DNA of 64,000 nt from Agreia sp. VKM Ac-1783. Lineage in GTDB: Bacteria; Actinomycetota; Actinomycetes; Actinomycetales; Microbacteriaceae. Of this stretch, positions 34,764 through 44,126 are shown in pieces (the stretch's first letter is position 1; every line of letters begins with the position of its first letter). The stretch covers positions 806,001 to 870,000 of the forward strand of contig NZ_FXWI01000002.1 of the NCBI RefSeq assembly GCF_900177765.1. Reading direction: 5' to 3'. Both the position numbers and the translations under genes were made by a program. The notes below the pieces were generated by a model. The model had not been told where the DNA came from. It ran no database searches and worked only from the letters and a program-made list of their open reading frames with translations.

Positions 34764-34840
34764 ATACCCAGGGCCACGAAGAAGTGGCCGCACAACTCGG
34801 CGAGGAAACACAACGAATAGCAAGGAAGAGGGGAAGTCCG

Positions 34841-35602
34841 ATGAGTGAGACTTTGAGGGTTCGACCGAAGGTGTGGATCGGTCTGGTGATCTACGTCGGC
34901 TACGCCGTCGTCGTTTACAGCATCCAAGCCCTCTCCGGGGTGCGCTACGACGAACTCGGCGAGAGTGGCAGCAACCTCTTCTTCGGCGGAGGCCTCTCCC
35001 TCATCATCGCCGCGGTCCTGCTTGCGATCACCACCAGTCTCCTCGGCTGGTGGAAGCCCGCCCTCTTCGACCGTCACCGGAGCGTGCGCTGGCCGATCAT
35101 CGCACCGATTCTGATGGCCATCGCCTTGATCTTCAACCTCATCTCCACCGATTGGGCGGCCTACGACGGGGCATTCTTCGCGGCCTCGCTCGTCATCCTG
35201 CTCGTCGGTTTCACAGAAGAGCTCACGACCCGCGGTCTTCTCCTCACGGCCCTTCGCAGCCGTCTCAGCGAAGTCTGGGTCTGGCTACTGACCTCCGCCC
35301 TCTTCGCAGTCATGCACCTGCTCAACGCCACCAACGGCCAAGCGCTCGGCCCAACCATCCAGCAAGTCGTCTTCGCCTTCATAGCCGGAACGGTCTTCTA
35401 TATCGTCCGCCGCGTCACAGGCACCCTCATTTGGGCCATGGTGCTCCACGGACTCTGGGACTTCTCCACCTTCGCAATCACCCACGGCACCCCAGGACCA
35501 CTCGCTGGCATCGGGGCCACCATCGAGCTGATTGCCGGCGCCCTCGCCCTCATCAGCGTCGCCTTCGTCATCCGAGGCACGAACGAGCGCACCAACGCAT
35601 GA
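34841..35602 (+). CDS. CPBP-family intramembrane metalloprotease 2
   Basis: A 253-residue membrane protein with about eight TM helices and complete CPBP motifs: EExxxR in FTEELTTRGLLL, the FxxxH motif in FAVMHLLN and the HxxxD motif in MVLHGLWDF. These place two Glu and two His at the zinc-type site of Rce1-like proteases. ATG 34841 has GGGGAAG upstream; the open frame extends further but is not gene-like. Followed by the AlaRS paralogue after 21 bp. Substrates are unknown. Confidence 0.88.
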   Translation: MSETLRVRPKVWIGLVIYVGYAVVVYSIQALSGVRYDELGESGSNLFFGGGLSLIIAAVLLAITTSLLGWWKPALFDRHRSVRWPIIAPILMAIALIFNLISTDWAAYDGAFFAASLVILLVGFTEELTTRGLLLTALRSRLSEVWVWLLTSALFAVMHLLNATNGQALGPTIQQVVFAFIAGTVFYIVRRVTGTLIWAMVLHGLWDFSTFAITHGTPGPLAGIGATIELIAGALALISVAFVIRGTNERTNA

Positions 35603-35623
35603 CCGATGTGAAAGCCTAAAAGT

Positions 35624-37057
35624 ATGGACGCTCGGCAAATCCGCAACTCGTATCTGACGTACCTCGAGGAGAGGGGGCATACCGTCATCGAGCGGGCGCC
35701 CCTGGTTCCGAAGGGTGACACCTCTACCCTGTTCAACGGGAGCGGCATGCAATCGCTGCTGCCCTACCTGCTGGGGCAGGAGCATCCGGCTGGCGTGCGT
35801 CTCACCGACAGCCAGCCGTGCGTGCGTGCGCAGGACATCGACGAGGTCGGCGACAACCGGCACACGACGTTCTTCGAGATGCTCGGCAACTGGTCACTCG
35901 GCGACTACTTCAAAGAGACGCAGATCCGCCAGTTCTACAGCTTCCTGGTCGACGTGGTCGGCCTGGACCCCTCGAGGATCTACGTCACGTGCTTCATCGG
36001 CGATCCGGCCAACGGAATCCCACGCGACGACGAGGCGGCATCCATCTGGGCCGCAGTCTTCGCTGAGCGCGGCGTCTCGAACGGTGTGGCCGAGATCGGC
36101 TCGCAGGCAGACGGCGACGCTCGGGGCGTCAAGCCGGGCGAACGAATCTTCTTCTACGACGGCGGCGAGAACTGGTGGTCGCGAGGCGGATCGCTCGAGG
36201 GCACGCCGATCGGCGACCCCTGCGGGCCCGACAGCGAGGTGTTCTACGACTTCGGCGCAGAGCATCAGGATGCGTCGTACGGCCTGGCACATCCGGCCAG
36301 CGACGGCGGGCAGTTCATGGAGATCGGCAACCAGGTCTTTATGCAGTACCGCCGCCGCGAGGACGGCTCATTCGAGGAACTCACCAAGCGCAACGTCGAC
36401 TTCGGCGGCGGCCTGGAGCGGATCGCAGCAGCATCGATCGGCTCCGACGACGTGTTCCGCATCTCGTTGCTCTGGCCCATCATCGAGTCACTGCAAGCGC
36501 TGACGGGACGCCGCTACGAAGACGAGACGGCGGCGATGCGAATCATCGCCGATCATCTCCGCGGGGCAACGTTCCTCGCGGTCGACGGCGTGCGCCCGTC
36601 GAACAAGGAGCAGGGCTACGTGATGCGACGCCTGCTGCGCCGCGCCATCCGATTCGCGCTCTCGCTGGGTCTGTCCGAGAACTTCTTCTCCACGGTCGTT
36701 CCCGTGATCGCCGACCTGTACGCCGCGGACTACCCCGAGGTAGCCGCCTCGCGCGACGAAGTCATCGCCGTGCTCGTAAAAGAGGAGACCGCGTTCCGGC
36801 GCACTCTCACGAGCGGGCTCCGCGCCCTCGCCGAGTACCAGGGGTCGACATTGACCGGGCTCGACGTGTTCCGCCTCTCCGACACCCACGGATTCCCGAA
36901 GGAGCTCTCGATAGAAGAGGCTCGGCGCCTCGGCATCGACGTGGTCGAGGACTGGGAGTCGGGTTTCGCCGCCGCGTTGGAGGAGCAGCGCGCCCGCTCG
37001 CGCGGTGCCACACGGCTCGGCGCAGCCGGCCTGCCAGGCGGCAGCGCACCCGCCTGA
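35624..37057 (+). CDS. Alanyl-tRNA synthetase paralogue lacking editing and C-terminal domains
   Basis: A 477-residue protein matching the first half of AlaRS, which is usually near 880 residues. It retains the class II catalytic core: FNGSGMQSLLPYLLG, the motif 2 region RHTTFFEMLGNWSLGDYF and VDFGGGLERIAAAS, plus the tRNA-recognition helical region (ADHLRGATFLAVDGVRPSN, GYVMRRLLRRAI). The editing domain (HxxxH) and the C-Ala oligomerization domain are absent. So it could charge tRNA-Ala but not proof-read. The housekeeping alaS is not in this window. Convergent with the lipid aminoacyltransferase gene, which suggests dedicated Ala-tRNA supply for lipid alanylation; other roles (free alanyl-adenylate transfer) are possible. 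ATG 35624 is 21 bp after the CPBP stop. Confidence 0.87.
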   Translation: MDARQIRNSYLTYLEERGHTVIERAPLVPKGDTSTLFNGSGMQSLLPYLLGQEHPAGVRLTDSQPCVRAQDIDEVGDNRHTTFFEMLGNWSLGDYFKETQIRQFYSFLVDVVGLDPSRIYVTCFIGDPANGIPRDDEAASIWAAVFAERGVSNGVAEIGSQADGDARGVKPGERIFFYDGGENWWSRGGSLEGTPIGDPCGPDSEVFYDFGAEHQDASYGLAHPASDGGQFMEIGNQVFMQYRRREDGSFEELTKRNVDFGGGLERIAAASIGSDDVFRISLLWPIIESLQALTGRRYEDETAAMRIIADHLRGATFLAVDGVRPSNKEQGYVMRRLLRRAIRFALSLGLSENFFSTVVPVIADLYAADYPEVAASRDEVIAVLVKEETAFRRTLTSGLRALAEYQGSTLTGLDVFRLSDTHGFPKELSIEEARRLGIDVVEDWESGFAAALEEQRARSRGATRLGAAGLPGGSAPA

Positions 37058-37103
37058 CACCCGGCCGTGGGCCGGGCCGACCGCGCGGCCCTGCCGCATC
37101 CGG

Positions 37104-39164
37104 TCACTCGCGGCGAAGCATGTCGATGCCGGCACCCGCGAACTGACGCAGGGTGGCATTGGGCAGGAACGCGCGGGTCAGCGCCGCACTGATGCGGGTG
37201 AGGTCGCCCTCGTCGCGGTAAAGGAGATAGATCGGCTCCGTGCGCGGATTGAACTTCTGCTTGAACCGATGCAACGACGAGAACCCGTAGACCGGTTCGA
37301 GGATGCCGCTGAGCTGGCCGAGCAGGTGCGCGATCGTGCCCTCGTCGTCGGTCGCCTGATGAGCCAGCGGTGCACCAGACAGCGAGACGATCAACGCGCC
37401 CTCCTCGGCAAAGGTGCGCGCCGAGGACCCGATCAAGAACTCCATGACCGCACCGAAACCGCCCTCGCGCCGCCGCATCAGATCGAGAGTCCAGCCCGTG
37501 TGCGTTCCCTCCGGCCCGTAGATCGGCAGCCAGCTCAGGAAGCCGTCGATGTCTCCGTTGGGCGACACGGCGAGGGCGAGCCGCACCTCGGGGTCCTCCG
37601 CCTCCTGCAGGGTGCCCAACGTGAACCTCATCTCCGGCAAATCCTTGTCACCGACCCACGACTCGGAAATGGCGCGCAGCTGCTGGCGAATCCCCCACGA
37701 CTCCTCCGCCAAGGTGGTCATGCGGAACGTGATGCCCTCACGGTCGGCCTTGTTGATCGCCGTCCTGACGTGCTGCCAACTCTTGCCCGTGAAGGCCAGG
37801 CCGGGGAGATCGACGATAGTGTCGTCGGCGATGATCAGGTCACGCCACCCGTCGGGAAGACTGTCGCGGGTGTGCTGGCTCGAGCTGAAAAAGCACGGGA
37901 TGAGGGAATCGCGCTCGGCCGCGCCGACGAATTCGGCGATGCTCGCTGCCGCCGCGGACTCAGGCCCGAGCGGGTCGGCGAGCACCAGTGCCACGCCGAC
38001 GTGCTTCTGATACGGGATGATTCCCTGTTCGGTCCGGAAGTACTCCATGCCCTCCCACGTCGCCATCCACGACAGACTGCCACCGCCGTACTGCGTGATG
38101 ATCTGCCGCGCGTCGTCGGCGGTGGGAGCCGTGTCGCCGCGAGGATCAGTACCGGCACCGAGCGGCCGCCGCCGGTGGGAGTGGAAAGCATGTCGGGTCG
38201 CGATGAGGTACAGCAGGAATGCGGCCCAGAGCACCGCCGTCGCGAAGAACACATCGACATCGCCCAGGCCCAGCGGTAGCTCCACGGGGTCCACAAATGA
38301 CAACCCGAGATACAACGCGGCGATGACGACGTTCACAACGGCCCAGATGACGGAGAGCACCCATGCCCAGTGGCGGCCGAGCCGCAGGCCGTTGGTCACG
38401 ACGAGGATCACCACGGCATCGATGGTGGCTTCCAGCCACGGGCCGTTTCCGGGCACCGTCGGGCCGAACGGTCCATTTGTCGGCAACAGCAGCGTCAATA
38501 CCTGTATGACCCCGAGGGCGAGACTCGTGGCGAAGGCCAGGAGCCTCCGTTCACGGATACTTGCCCGTTCGATATGGAACGACCTGTCGACGGCGAGCAC
38601 GAAGATGACGGCAACCACGTGCTCCATATCGGCGAGCGTGCCGAAGAACAACACACCGATAGCGGCGTAGCCGACGACGATGAGCCATCCCCGCTGACGC
38701 CACGGAGACGGGAACAGGCTGACGCAGGCCGCGAAGCACGCCATGGTTCCGCCGGACGGGCCGACGTCGAGCATGCCCGCGAGTTCGATGACCCACGGCC
38801 ACGGAAGCAGGCTCGCGCCCCACAGGAACGCGGCTGTGGCCAGGATGGCGATGAGTTGGCCGGCCCCGAAGTAGACCAGCGCGACCCGGCTCCCCCGTCG
38901 CCATTCCAGCAGCCCGACCCAAACGAAGCCCACCATCGCAATGAGATACGCCCACGGATGGATGACCAGAAACGTACCCGTGATCGGCGTCCACCAACGG
39001 CCTTCCTGAAATGCCGGCAGCCCATAGGCGACGGACTCCCACCACGGCTGCTGCGGCGTCGGCACCCAGAGACCCTGGCCGACTACCCCGGCCACGAGGA
39101 CGACGGCGACCAGACTGAGCGTCGCAGGTATGCGGGTGATGACGGATCGGACAGACAAGGTCAC
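37104..39164 (-). CDS. Rhomboid-like membrane domain fused to MprF-type aminoacyl-lipid synthase (DUF2156)
   Basis: A 686-residue bifunctional membrane protein. Residues about 10-200 form a rhomboid-like six-TM domain with GPSGG (Ser137) and a His182 in DMEHVV, the sort of Ser/His pair rhomboid proteases use. Residues about 200-330 add further TM helices. From about 340 to the end is the DUF2156/LPG-synthetase domain (FFSSSQHTRDSLPDGWRDLIIADDTIVDL in part; MRRREGGFGAVMEFLI; YGFSSLHRFKQKFNPR), which transfers an aminoacyl group from tRNA to phosphatidylglycerol. GTG 39164 has a perfect AGGAGG; a GTG overlapping the aspD stop is also open. Last gene of a four-gene operon with aspartate/alanine enzymes, suggesting alanine as the transferred residue (inference). 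Confidence 0.85.
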   Translation of the reverse strand: MTLSVRSVITRIPATLSLVAVVLVAGVVGQGLWVPTPQQPWWESVAYGLPAFQEGRWWTPITGTFLVIHPWAYLIAMVGFVWVGLLEWRRGSRVALVYFGAGQLIAILATAAFLWGASLLPWPWVIELAGMLDVGPSGGTMACFAACVSLFPSPWRQRGWLIVVGYAAIGVLFFGTLADMEHVVAVIFVLAVDRSFHIERASIRERRLLAFATSLALGVIQVLTLLLPTNGPFGPTVPGNGPWLEATIDAVVILVVTNGLRLGRHWAWVLSVIWAVVNVVIAALYLGLSFVDPVELPLGLGDVDVFFATAVLWAAFLLYLIATRHAFHSHRRRPLGAGTDPRGDTAPTADDARQIITQYGGGSLSWMATWEGMEYFRTEQGIIPYQKHVGVALVLADPLGPESAAAASIAEFVGAAERDSLIPCFFSSSQHTRDSLPDGWRDLIIADDTIVDLPGLAFTGKSWQHVRTAINKADREGITFRMTTLAEESWGIRQQLRAISESWVGDKDLPEMRFTLGTLQEAEDPEVRLALAVSPNGDIDGFLSWLPIYGPEGTHTGWTLDLMRRREGGFGAVMEFLIGSSARTFAEEGALIVSLSGAPLAHQATDDEGTIAHLLGQLSGILEPVYGFSSLHRFKQKFNPRTEPIYLLYRDEGDLTRISAALTRAFLPNATLRQFAGAGIDMLRRE

Positions 39165-39199
39165 GTCGCGCCTCCTGAGTCTCGAGAGAGTGTTCGCGT

Positions 39200-40843
39200 T
39201 CACGTCATTCTTCCCGACAGGGCGCTCTGCCACTCGTCGACATACTGCATCGCCACCGCACGAACACTCTTGCCGATCTGCGCGTACTGCACGTCGCGCA
39301 GGTTGGCGAGCGAGATCCGGATGGACCACTCCGGTCCTTCGAACCCGCCGCCGTTGAGCAGGATGATGCCGGTCTGCTCTGCGAGTCGGAACAGGATGTC
39401 GGTCGGCTCGTAGTTGGCCACGAGGAAGTCAGCGAACTCGGGGGCCCAGTGCCTGCGCGCGTAACCGAGCAGGTCGAGCTCGACGTAGTAGCCCACCCGA
39501 TTCGGGTCGTCCGGGAACGTCACGGTCATACCGTCGGTGAGCATGGTCAGCCGCCGCTCTATCAAGCCTTGAACGGCCTTGCGGTAGTGGTTCTCGGTGT
39601 CGAGGACGCAGTAGGACGAGAAGAGCAGCATCATGCACTGCTGCGGCAGCGACAGGCCGGCCGTGTGGTTGAGGGCGACGGATCGGCTGTCTGCCACGAG
39701 TCGGTCGATGAGGCGGATGCCGCGGGGCTCGAGCGAGAGCGACCCGTACCGGCGGTCCAGTTCCTCGGCCTCGTCTTCACCGAGCGCCGCGATCTTCTCG
39801 TCGAAGATGTTGTCCTGGTTCACGGCGACGACGCCGAGGCGCCACCCTGTCGCGCCGAAGTACTTCGAATAGGAGTACACACCGATGGTGTTGCGAGGAA
39901 GCTCACTCAACAGCGAGCGGAACCCGTCGATGAAGGTGCAGTAGACGTCGTCGGTGATGATCGTCAACGCGGGATTGTGCTCGCGCACCACGGTGGAGAG
40001 CTGCTCCATCGTGTCGTCTGAGATGCGCACCGACGGCGGGTTCGAGGGATTGACGACGAAGAGCGCCTTGATCGACGGATCGCGCAGACGATCGATCTCC
40101 TTCCGGGGATACTGCCAGAGGTTCACGCCCCGGGAGTCGACGTCGCTCGCGGCGAGGTGCACGACGTCGAAGTCGTAGTCAGAGAGATGAGGGATCTCGA
40201 GGTAGGGCGTGAAGATCGGCGTCATGATCGCGATCCGGTCGCCCTTGGAGAGGATCTTATTTTTGATCAGCGAGTCGAAGATGTAGCACATCGCCGCTGT
40301 TCCGCCCTCGACGGCGAAGAGGTCGAACGGTGTCGCGGGTTCGATACCGGCACACAATTCCTGCACGAGGTACCGGTGAGTGATCGCCTCGGCGTGCCGG
40401 AGCATCCGATCGGGCTCGGGATAGTGGTCCCCGATCACGGAGTCCGCCAGCTCCCAGACGAACGAGTCGGGTGAGAACCCGAGTCTGTCGATGCCGTAGT
40501 CGAGGGTGCGGCGCAGGAGATCGGTTCCGGGCAGCGACTCGTTCTCCGTGAGCCATCGCGAGAACCGGTCGGCGATGCCGTCTTTCTCGGGGACTCCGAT
40601 CAGCTCGCGATCCCATTCCCTGTTCTCGCGACTGACGGTCAAGGCGAACTGCCCGAGCGAGAAGAAGGCCTCGCGCGGGGTCGACGCGATGAAATTGGGA
40701 TTTCCGCGACCGGCATTGAGCATCTGGAATGCGGTGCGGGATTCGTGCTCTCCGGCGATGCGCTGCAGCTCGGCCTTCAGCTCGAACGGCGACAACGTCT
40801 GCAGCCGGGCTATCTGCTCGCGGGAGATGCTGGACATCGGCAT
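39200..40843 (-). CDS. aspD: Aspartate 4-decarboxylase (AspD)
   Basis: A 547-residue PLP enzyme of the aspartate 4-decarboxylase group, which converts L-aspartate to L-alanine and CO2 (and has transaminase side activity). It is longer than ordinary aminotransferases, as AspD proteins are. The PLP Lys is about 327 in YSYSKYFGATGWRLGV; NPSNPPSVRI and DDVYCTF are substrate/PLP-binding motifs. ATG 40843 follows GAAGGAG. 16 bp after aspT, forming with it the AspD-AspT couple known from lactic-acid bacteria, where aspartate/alanine exchange plus decarboxylation removes protons and yields proton-motive force. Confidence 0.92.
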   Translation of the reverse strand: MPMSSISREQIARLQTLSPFELKAELQRIAGEHESRTAFQMLNAGRGNPNFIASTPREAFFSLGQFALTVSRENREWDRELIGVPEKDGIADRFSRWLTENESLPGTDLLRRTLDYGIDRLGFSPDSFVWELADSVIGDHYPEPDRMLRHAEAITHRYLVQELCAGIEPATPFDLFAVEGGTAAMCYIFDSLIKNKILSKGDRIAIMTPIFTPYLEIPHLSDYDFDVVHLAASDVDSRGVNLWQYPRKEIDRLRDPSIKALFVVNPSNPPSVRISDDTMEQLSTVVREHNPALTIITDDVYCTFIDGFRSLLSELPRNTIGVYSYSKYFGATGWRLGVVAVNQDNIFDEKIAALGEDEAEELDRRYGSLSLEPRGIRLIDRLVADSRSVALNHTAGLSLPQQCMMLLFSSYCVLDTENHYRKAVQGLIERRLTMLTDGMTVTFPDDPNRVGYYVELDLLGYARRHWAPEFADFLVANYEPTDILFRLAEQTGIILLNGGGFEGPEWSIRISLANLRDVQYAQIGKSVRAVAMQYVDEWQSALSGRMT

Positions 40844-40859
40844 GAGTGGCTCCTTCGTG

Positions 40860-42575
40860 TCAGGCGGCGATGACGGCGACGACGACGGCGCCGCCGATGG
40901 TCAGAACGATGTTCCCCACGGCGTAGGGAATGGTGAACCCGAGAAGGGGGATGCTGCTGCGGGCTTTCTCGCGCAGGGCACCTACGGCCGCCGTCGTCGT
41001 CAGGGCACCCGCGAGCATGCCGAGAATGATCACCGGTTCCGTCTTGCGGAACATGTACCGCCCGAGCACGGTCATGACGATCAGCGGGACCAGGGTGACC
41101 ACCACGCCGGCCAGCAGCAGGCCGGCGCCGTAGTCACGGATGCCCTCGATGAATCCGGGTCCGGCATCGATGCCGACGATCGCGACGAACATGGCAAGTC
41201 CCACGGTTTCGAAGAACCATTGGGCGCCTGGCGGGATCTGCCCGAACGTGGGGCGCTTCGACCGCCGCCATCCGAGCAGCAGCCCCACCAGAAGCGCCCC
41301 GACGCTCGACGTGAGCGAGAGGGGGATGTCTCCGACGACAAGGGTCGGTATCCCGATCAGGGCGCCGACCGCGATACCGAGGCCGATCGTGACGATATCG
41401 GTCTTGGGATCGGTTCGTTCCGGCTGGCCGATAAGCGGGATCACCCGTTCGAGAAGCTCGAAAGGACCTTGAACGCGAAGCTCGTCGCCGGAGCGGAGAA
41501 CCGTATCCGGCCTGACGGGGATCGGCTGGCCGCCGCGGGTGATCCGGGTGAGGAAGATCCGACGGGACCTCGGATGCTTCCTCATATCGGCGACGGTCAT
41601 CCCGATGACGTTCTTCTTGGTGACGACGATGCTGAGCTCCTCGAGAGGGAAATCGAGGAGCTCCTCATCGGCCCTCTCGACAGCCGTCGTCACGAGCTGG
41701 CGCTCGATCAGAACGGCCGGAGGACCGGCCACCACGATGACATCGCCAGCCGACAGCACATCGTCGGGGCCGGGATCGATGATGCCGCCGCCCCGCCGCA
41801 TCCGTGCGACGTACAGTCCGGATACGGCGCTCGCCGCGACCCCGGCCTCGAACTCGCGCACCGACGTGGATGCGAATGACCGACTCAGCTCATATGCGCG
41901 GCGGACGACCTTCGGATAGGCGCTCGTGACATCGGCCAGCTCCTCCGTGAAGCCGAGCCGCGACTCGAGATCCCGTGAGGCTGCCGCCACGTCCCGGATC
42001 CCGAGGAGGCGAGGGGCGAGCAAGGAGATGTAGAGGGCGGCGCCGAGCGTTCCGAAGATGTAGGTGACGGCGTAGGCGACCGGAACGAGATCGCTCCAGG
42101 CCTGCACCGTCGCGCCATCGGCCGGGAGGCCCGAGATGGCATCCTGGGCGACGCCGATGATTGCGGACTGCGTCAACGCGCCACTGGCCAGCCCGGCTGC
42201 AACCCCGGGGTTGAAACCGAGCACGAGGCTGATGCCGATCGCCGTGGCGAATCCGACGGCAGCCATCAGCAGGGCGAAGACGGCCTGCGGCAGGCCTGTT
42301 CGACGCAGCCCCGACACGAACTGCGGGCCGAGCTTGTAGCCGAGCGAGAACAGGAACAACAGGAAGAAGGTCTGCCGCATGACGGGCGCCACCTGAAGGT
42401 CGCCCCCGACGACGGCCCCGAAGATCACGCCGACCAGCAGTGTCGAGGTCACCGTTCCCAGGCCGATACCGCGTACGGTCACCCTGCCGAGCAGAAAGCC
42501 CAGGCCGAGCGTCGCGAACACGACGATCTCCGGATGTGCCACAAGCGTGTCGTGCGCCCCCTGCATCACGTTCAC
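40860..42575 (-). CDS. aspT: Aspartate:alanine antiporter-type transporter (AspT/AAEx family)
   Basis: A 571-residue membrane transporter of the AspT/YidE/YbjL family. The TM halves (about 15-170 and 390-571) flank a cytoplasmic region with two TrkA-C-like domains (about 205-370; e.g. GDVIVVAGPPAVLIERQ and TVLRSGDELRVQGPFELLE). Family-typical GVAAGLASGALTQSAIIG and GMLAGALTTTAAVGAL are the repeated substrate-path motifs. Placed 1 bp after the esterase stop and 16 bp before aspD, so the AspD-AspT pair is strongly supported. It should import aspartate in exchange for alanine, if orthologous. Confidence 0.9.
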   Translation of the reverse strand: MNVMQGAHDTLVAHPEIVVFATLGLGFLLGRVTVRGIGLGTVTSTLLVGVIFGAVVGGDLQVAPVMRQTFFLLFLFSLGYKLGPQFVSGLRRTGLPQAVFALLMAAVGFATAIGISLVLGFNPGVAAGLASGALTQSAIIGVAQDAISGLPADGATVQAWSDLVPVAYAVTYIFGTLGAALYISLLAPRLLGIRDVAAASRDLESRLGFTEELADVTSAYPKVVRRAYELSRSFASTSVREFEAGVAASAVSGLYVARMRRGGGIIDPGPDDVLSAGDVIVVAGPPAVLIERQLVTTAVERADEELLDFPLEELSIVVTKKNVIGMTVADMRKHPRSRRIFLTRITRGGQPIPVRPDTVLRSGDELRVQGPFELLERVIPLIGQPERTDPKTDIVTIGLGIAVGALIGIPTLVVGDIPLSLTSSVGALLVGLLLGWRRSKRPTFGQIPPGAQWFFETVGLAMFVAIVGIDAGPGFIEGIRDYGAGLLLAGVVVTLVPLIVMTVLGRYMFRKTEPVIILGMLAGALTTTAAVGALREKARSSIPLLGFTIPYAVGNIVLTIGGAVVVAVIAA

Positions 42576-42576
42576 C

Positions 42577-43887
42577 CTAACCCCCTAGTTTCCAATGATC
42601 CGCGATCAGCCCGAGCCCCTTTTCGAAGACGTATGACCAGGTGGTCGCGTCATGACCGCTGCCCTGCGCTTCGATGTAGGTGGCGGTCATCCCGGCGGCC
42701 TTCGCGTCGGCGTACAGCTTCTGCACGCCCGGCAGGAAGCCGCTGTCGTTGCTGCCCACGCCGAACACGGCGAACGTGTCGGTGTACGGGGCGTGCGCGG
42801 CCATGATCGCCGCCGGATACGCGTCCGCGTAGGCAGCTGGGTCTCCGCCGAACCCCTGATCGATCGTGGTCTGCTTGTCACCCAAGGTCGGGAACTCCTC
42901 CCCCGAGGCATCGAGAATCACGCTGAAGAGTTCCGGGTGGGCGGCACCCAACTGAATGGAGCAGGTTCCCCCCTGCGACAGTCCGCCGATCCCCCAGCCG
43001 CCAGGGTCATCGAGCACCGGAAGGGTCGAGCGGATCCATTCCGGCACGTCGACCGTGAGGTAGCTCGCCGAATTGCCCAAGGGAGAATCAACGCACATCG
43101 GATTGCTCGAGGGGTCGCCGAGATGATCGGGCGACACCACGATCGGAGCAAGTCCCTGGTGCGCGGCTGCGTACGCGTCGAGACTCTGCTGCAGCTTGGC
43201 CGTCTCGAGCGGCGCCGGCGGGCTGCCCGGTTGGCCTGAGAGCATGATGAGCACGGGCAGTTTCGGCGGGTTCGAGGTGAGGGCTGCCGGAGGCAGATAC
43301 ACGACAGCGGGGCGCGCGGGAAAGCCAGACACCGTGGCCGGGATGGTCGCCTCGCCGACCACCCCGACCTTGGGCAGATCCGCGGGTGCGGTCCAGCCCG
43401 CGATTGTTGGCTGCGTGTCGGGATCGGGCCGTGCGATCTCGGGAAGACGCGAGCCCGTGTAGGTGCTGAGACCCAAGGCACTGCGAACCGTCTGGTACTG
43501 CCCGAAGTCGATATTGATACCCATCGCCGAAGTCGCGACGAAGAGGACGACCGAGAGGATCACCGCGATCACCCGGCGCCACGTCGAACGCCAGAGCGAT
43601 GCCAGGGCGACCCCGATACCTGCGAAGCCGCCAGCGATCCAGGTGCGGGAGACCGGGGTGAGGTCGACACCGAAGAGGTCGAGGTCGTCGGACAGCGACC
43701 AGGTCAGTCCCACGCCAAGGGCAGCGCCCGCCACTGCACCGATGACGGCGACCAGAATCCAGCGCGGCCGCCGCCACCGTCGACTCGGCCGGATGGTGAT
43801 GAGCAGAAGAAACGCCACTGCGGCGATCGCGAAGACCGCGACGACCAGAGGACCATCGAGGAGGCTGAGGCTGAGGAGGTCGTTCAT
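42577..43887 (-). CDS. Membrane-anchored alpha/beta-hydrolase esterase
   Basis: A 436-residue protein with four N-terminal TM helices (about residues 9-130) and an extracytoplasmic esterase-D/mycolyltransferase-like domain. Nucleophile Ser lies in GLSQGGTCS, an oxyanion-type region in VLIMLSGQPGSP and the catalytic-type His in GSGHDATTW. ATG 43887 is chosen; the long upstream extension in that frame lacks TM or gene character. First gene of the operon with aspT, aspD and the MprF-type gene. In other bacteria an alanyl-PG hydrolase is encoded beside the alanyl-PG synthase, so removal of alanine from lipid is a reasonable guess. A generic esterase remains possible. Confidence 0.82.
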   Translation of the reverse strand: MNDLLSLSLLDGPLVVAVFAIAAVAFLLLITIRPSRRWRRPRWILVAVIGAVAGAALGVGLTWSLSDDLDLFGVDLTPVSRTWIAGGFAGIGVALASLWRSTWRRVIAVILSVVLFVATSAMGINIDFGQYQTVRSALGLSTYTGSRLPEIARPDPDTQPTIAGWTAPADLPKVGVVGEATIPATVSGFPARPAVVYLPPAALTSNPPKLPVLIMLSGQPGSPPAPLETAKLQQSLDAYAAAHQGLAPIVVSPDHLGDPSSNPMCVDSPLGNSASYLTVDVPEWIRSTLPVLDDPGGWGIGGLSQGGTCSIQLGAAHPELFSVILDASGEEFPTLGDKQTTIDQGFGGDPAAYADAYPAAIMAAHAPYTDTFAVFGVGSNDSGFLPGVQKLYADAKAAGMTATYIEAQGSGHDATTWSYVFEKGLGLIADHWKLGG

Positions 43888-44044
43888 GCCCTGCCACCGG
43901 GCCGCGCGCCCAAGTTGAGCGAGCTGCTGCGCTGGGCGGTCGTCGGGTCCATCTCGTGCCCCTCTCGAGTGTGTCCCGTGCTTCTGCCCGACAGTAACAA
44001 ATGCGGGATAGTTTGGAAATGTCTTGATTCCGCATTGACATTCA

Positions 44045-44073
44045 TTGTCTCCGCACGGCAGGTCGGTTAAAAT
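44045..44073 (+). promoter_or_regulatory. Probable promoter of the DUF1023-type gene
   Basis: TTGTCT (44045-44050), 17-nt spacer, TAAAAT (44068-44073) in an A/T-rich segment of the divergent intergenic region (43888-44126). A consensus TTGACA at 44035 is spaced too far from TAAAAT. Confidence 0.5.
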
Positions 44074-44126
44074 TGTTCTACGACGATCCGGGGGGCTCAC
44101 GACCTACCGGGGCGGAGGGTGTGGTG

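Noticed and set aside
36175-37146. 323-codon frame overlapping the AlaRS paralogue
   Set aside because: Arg-rich shadow in another frame of a well-supported gene.
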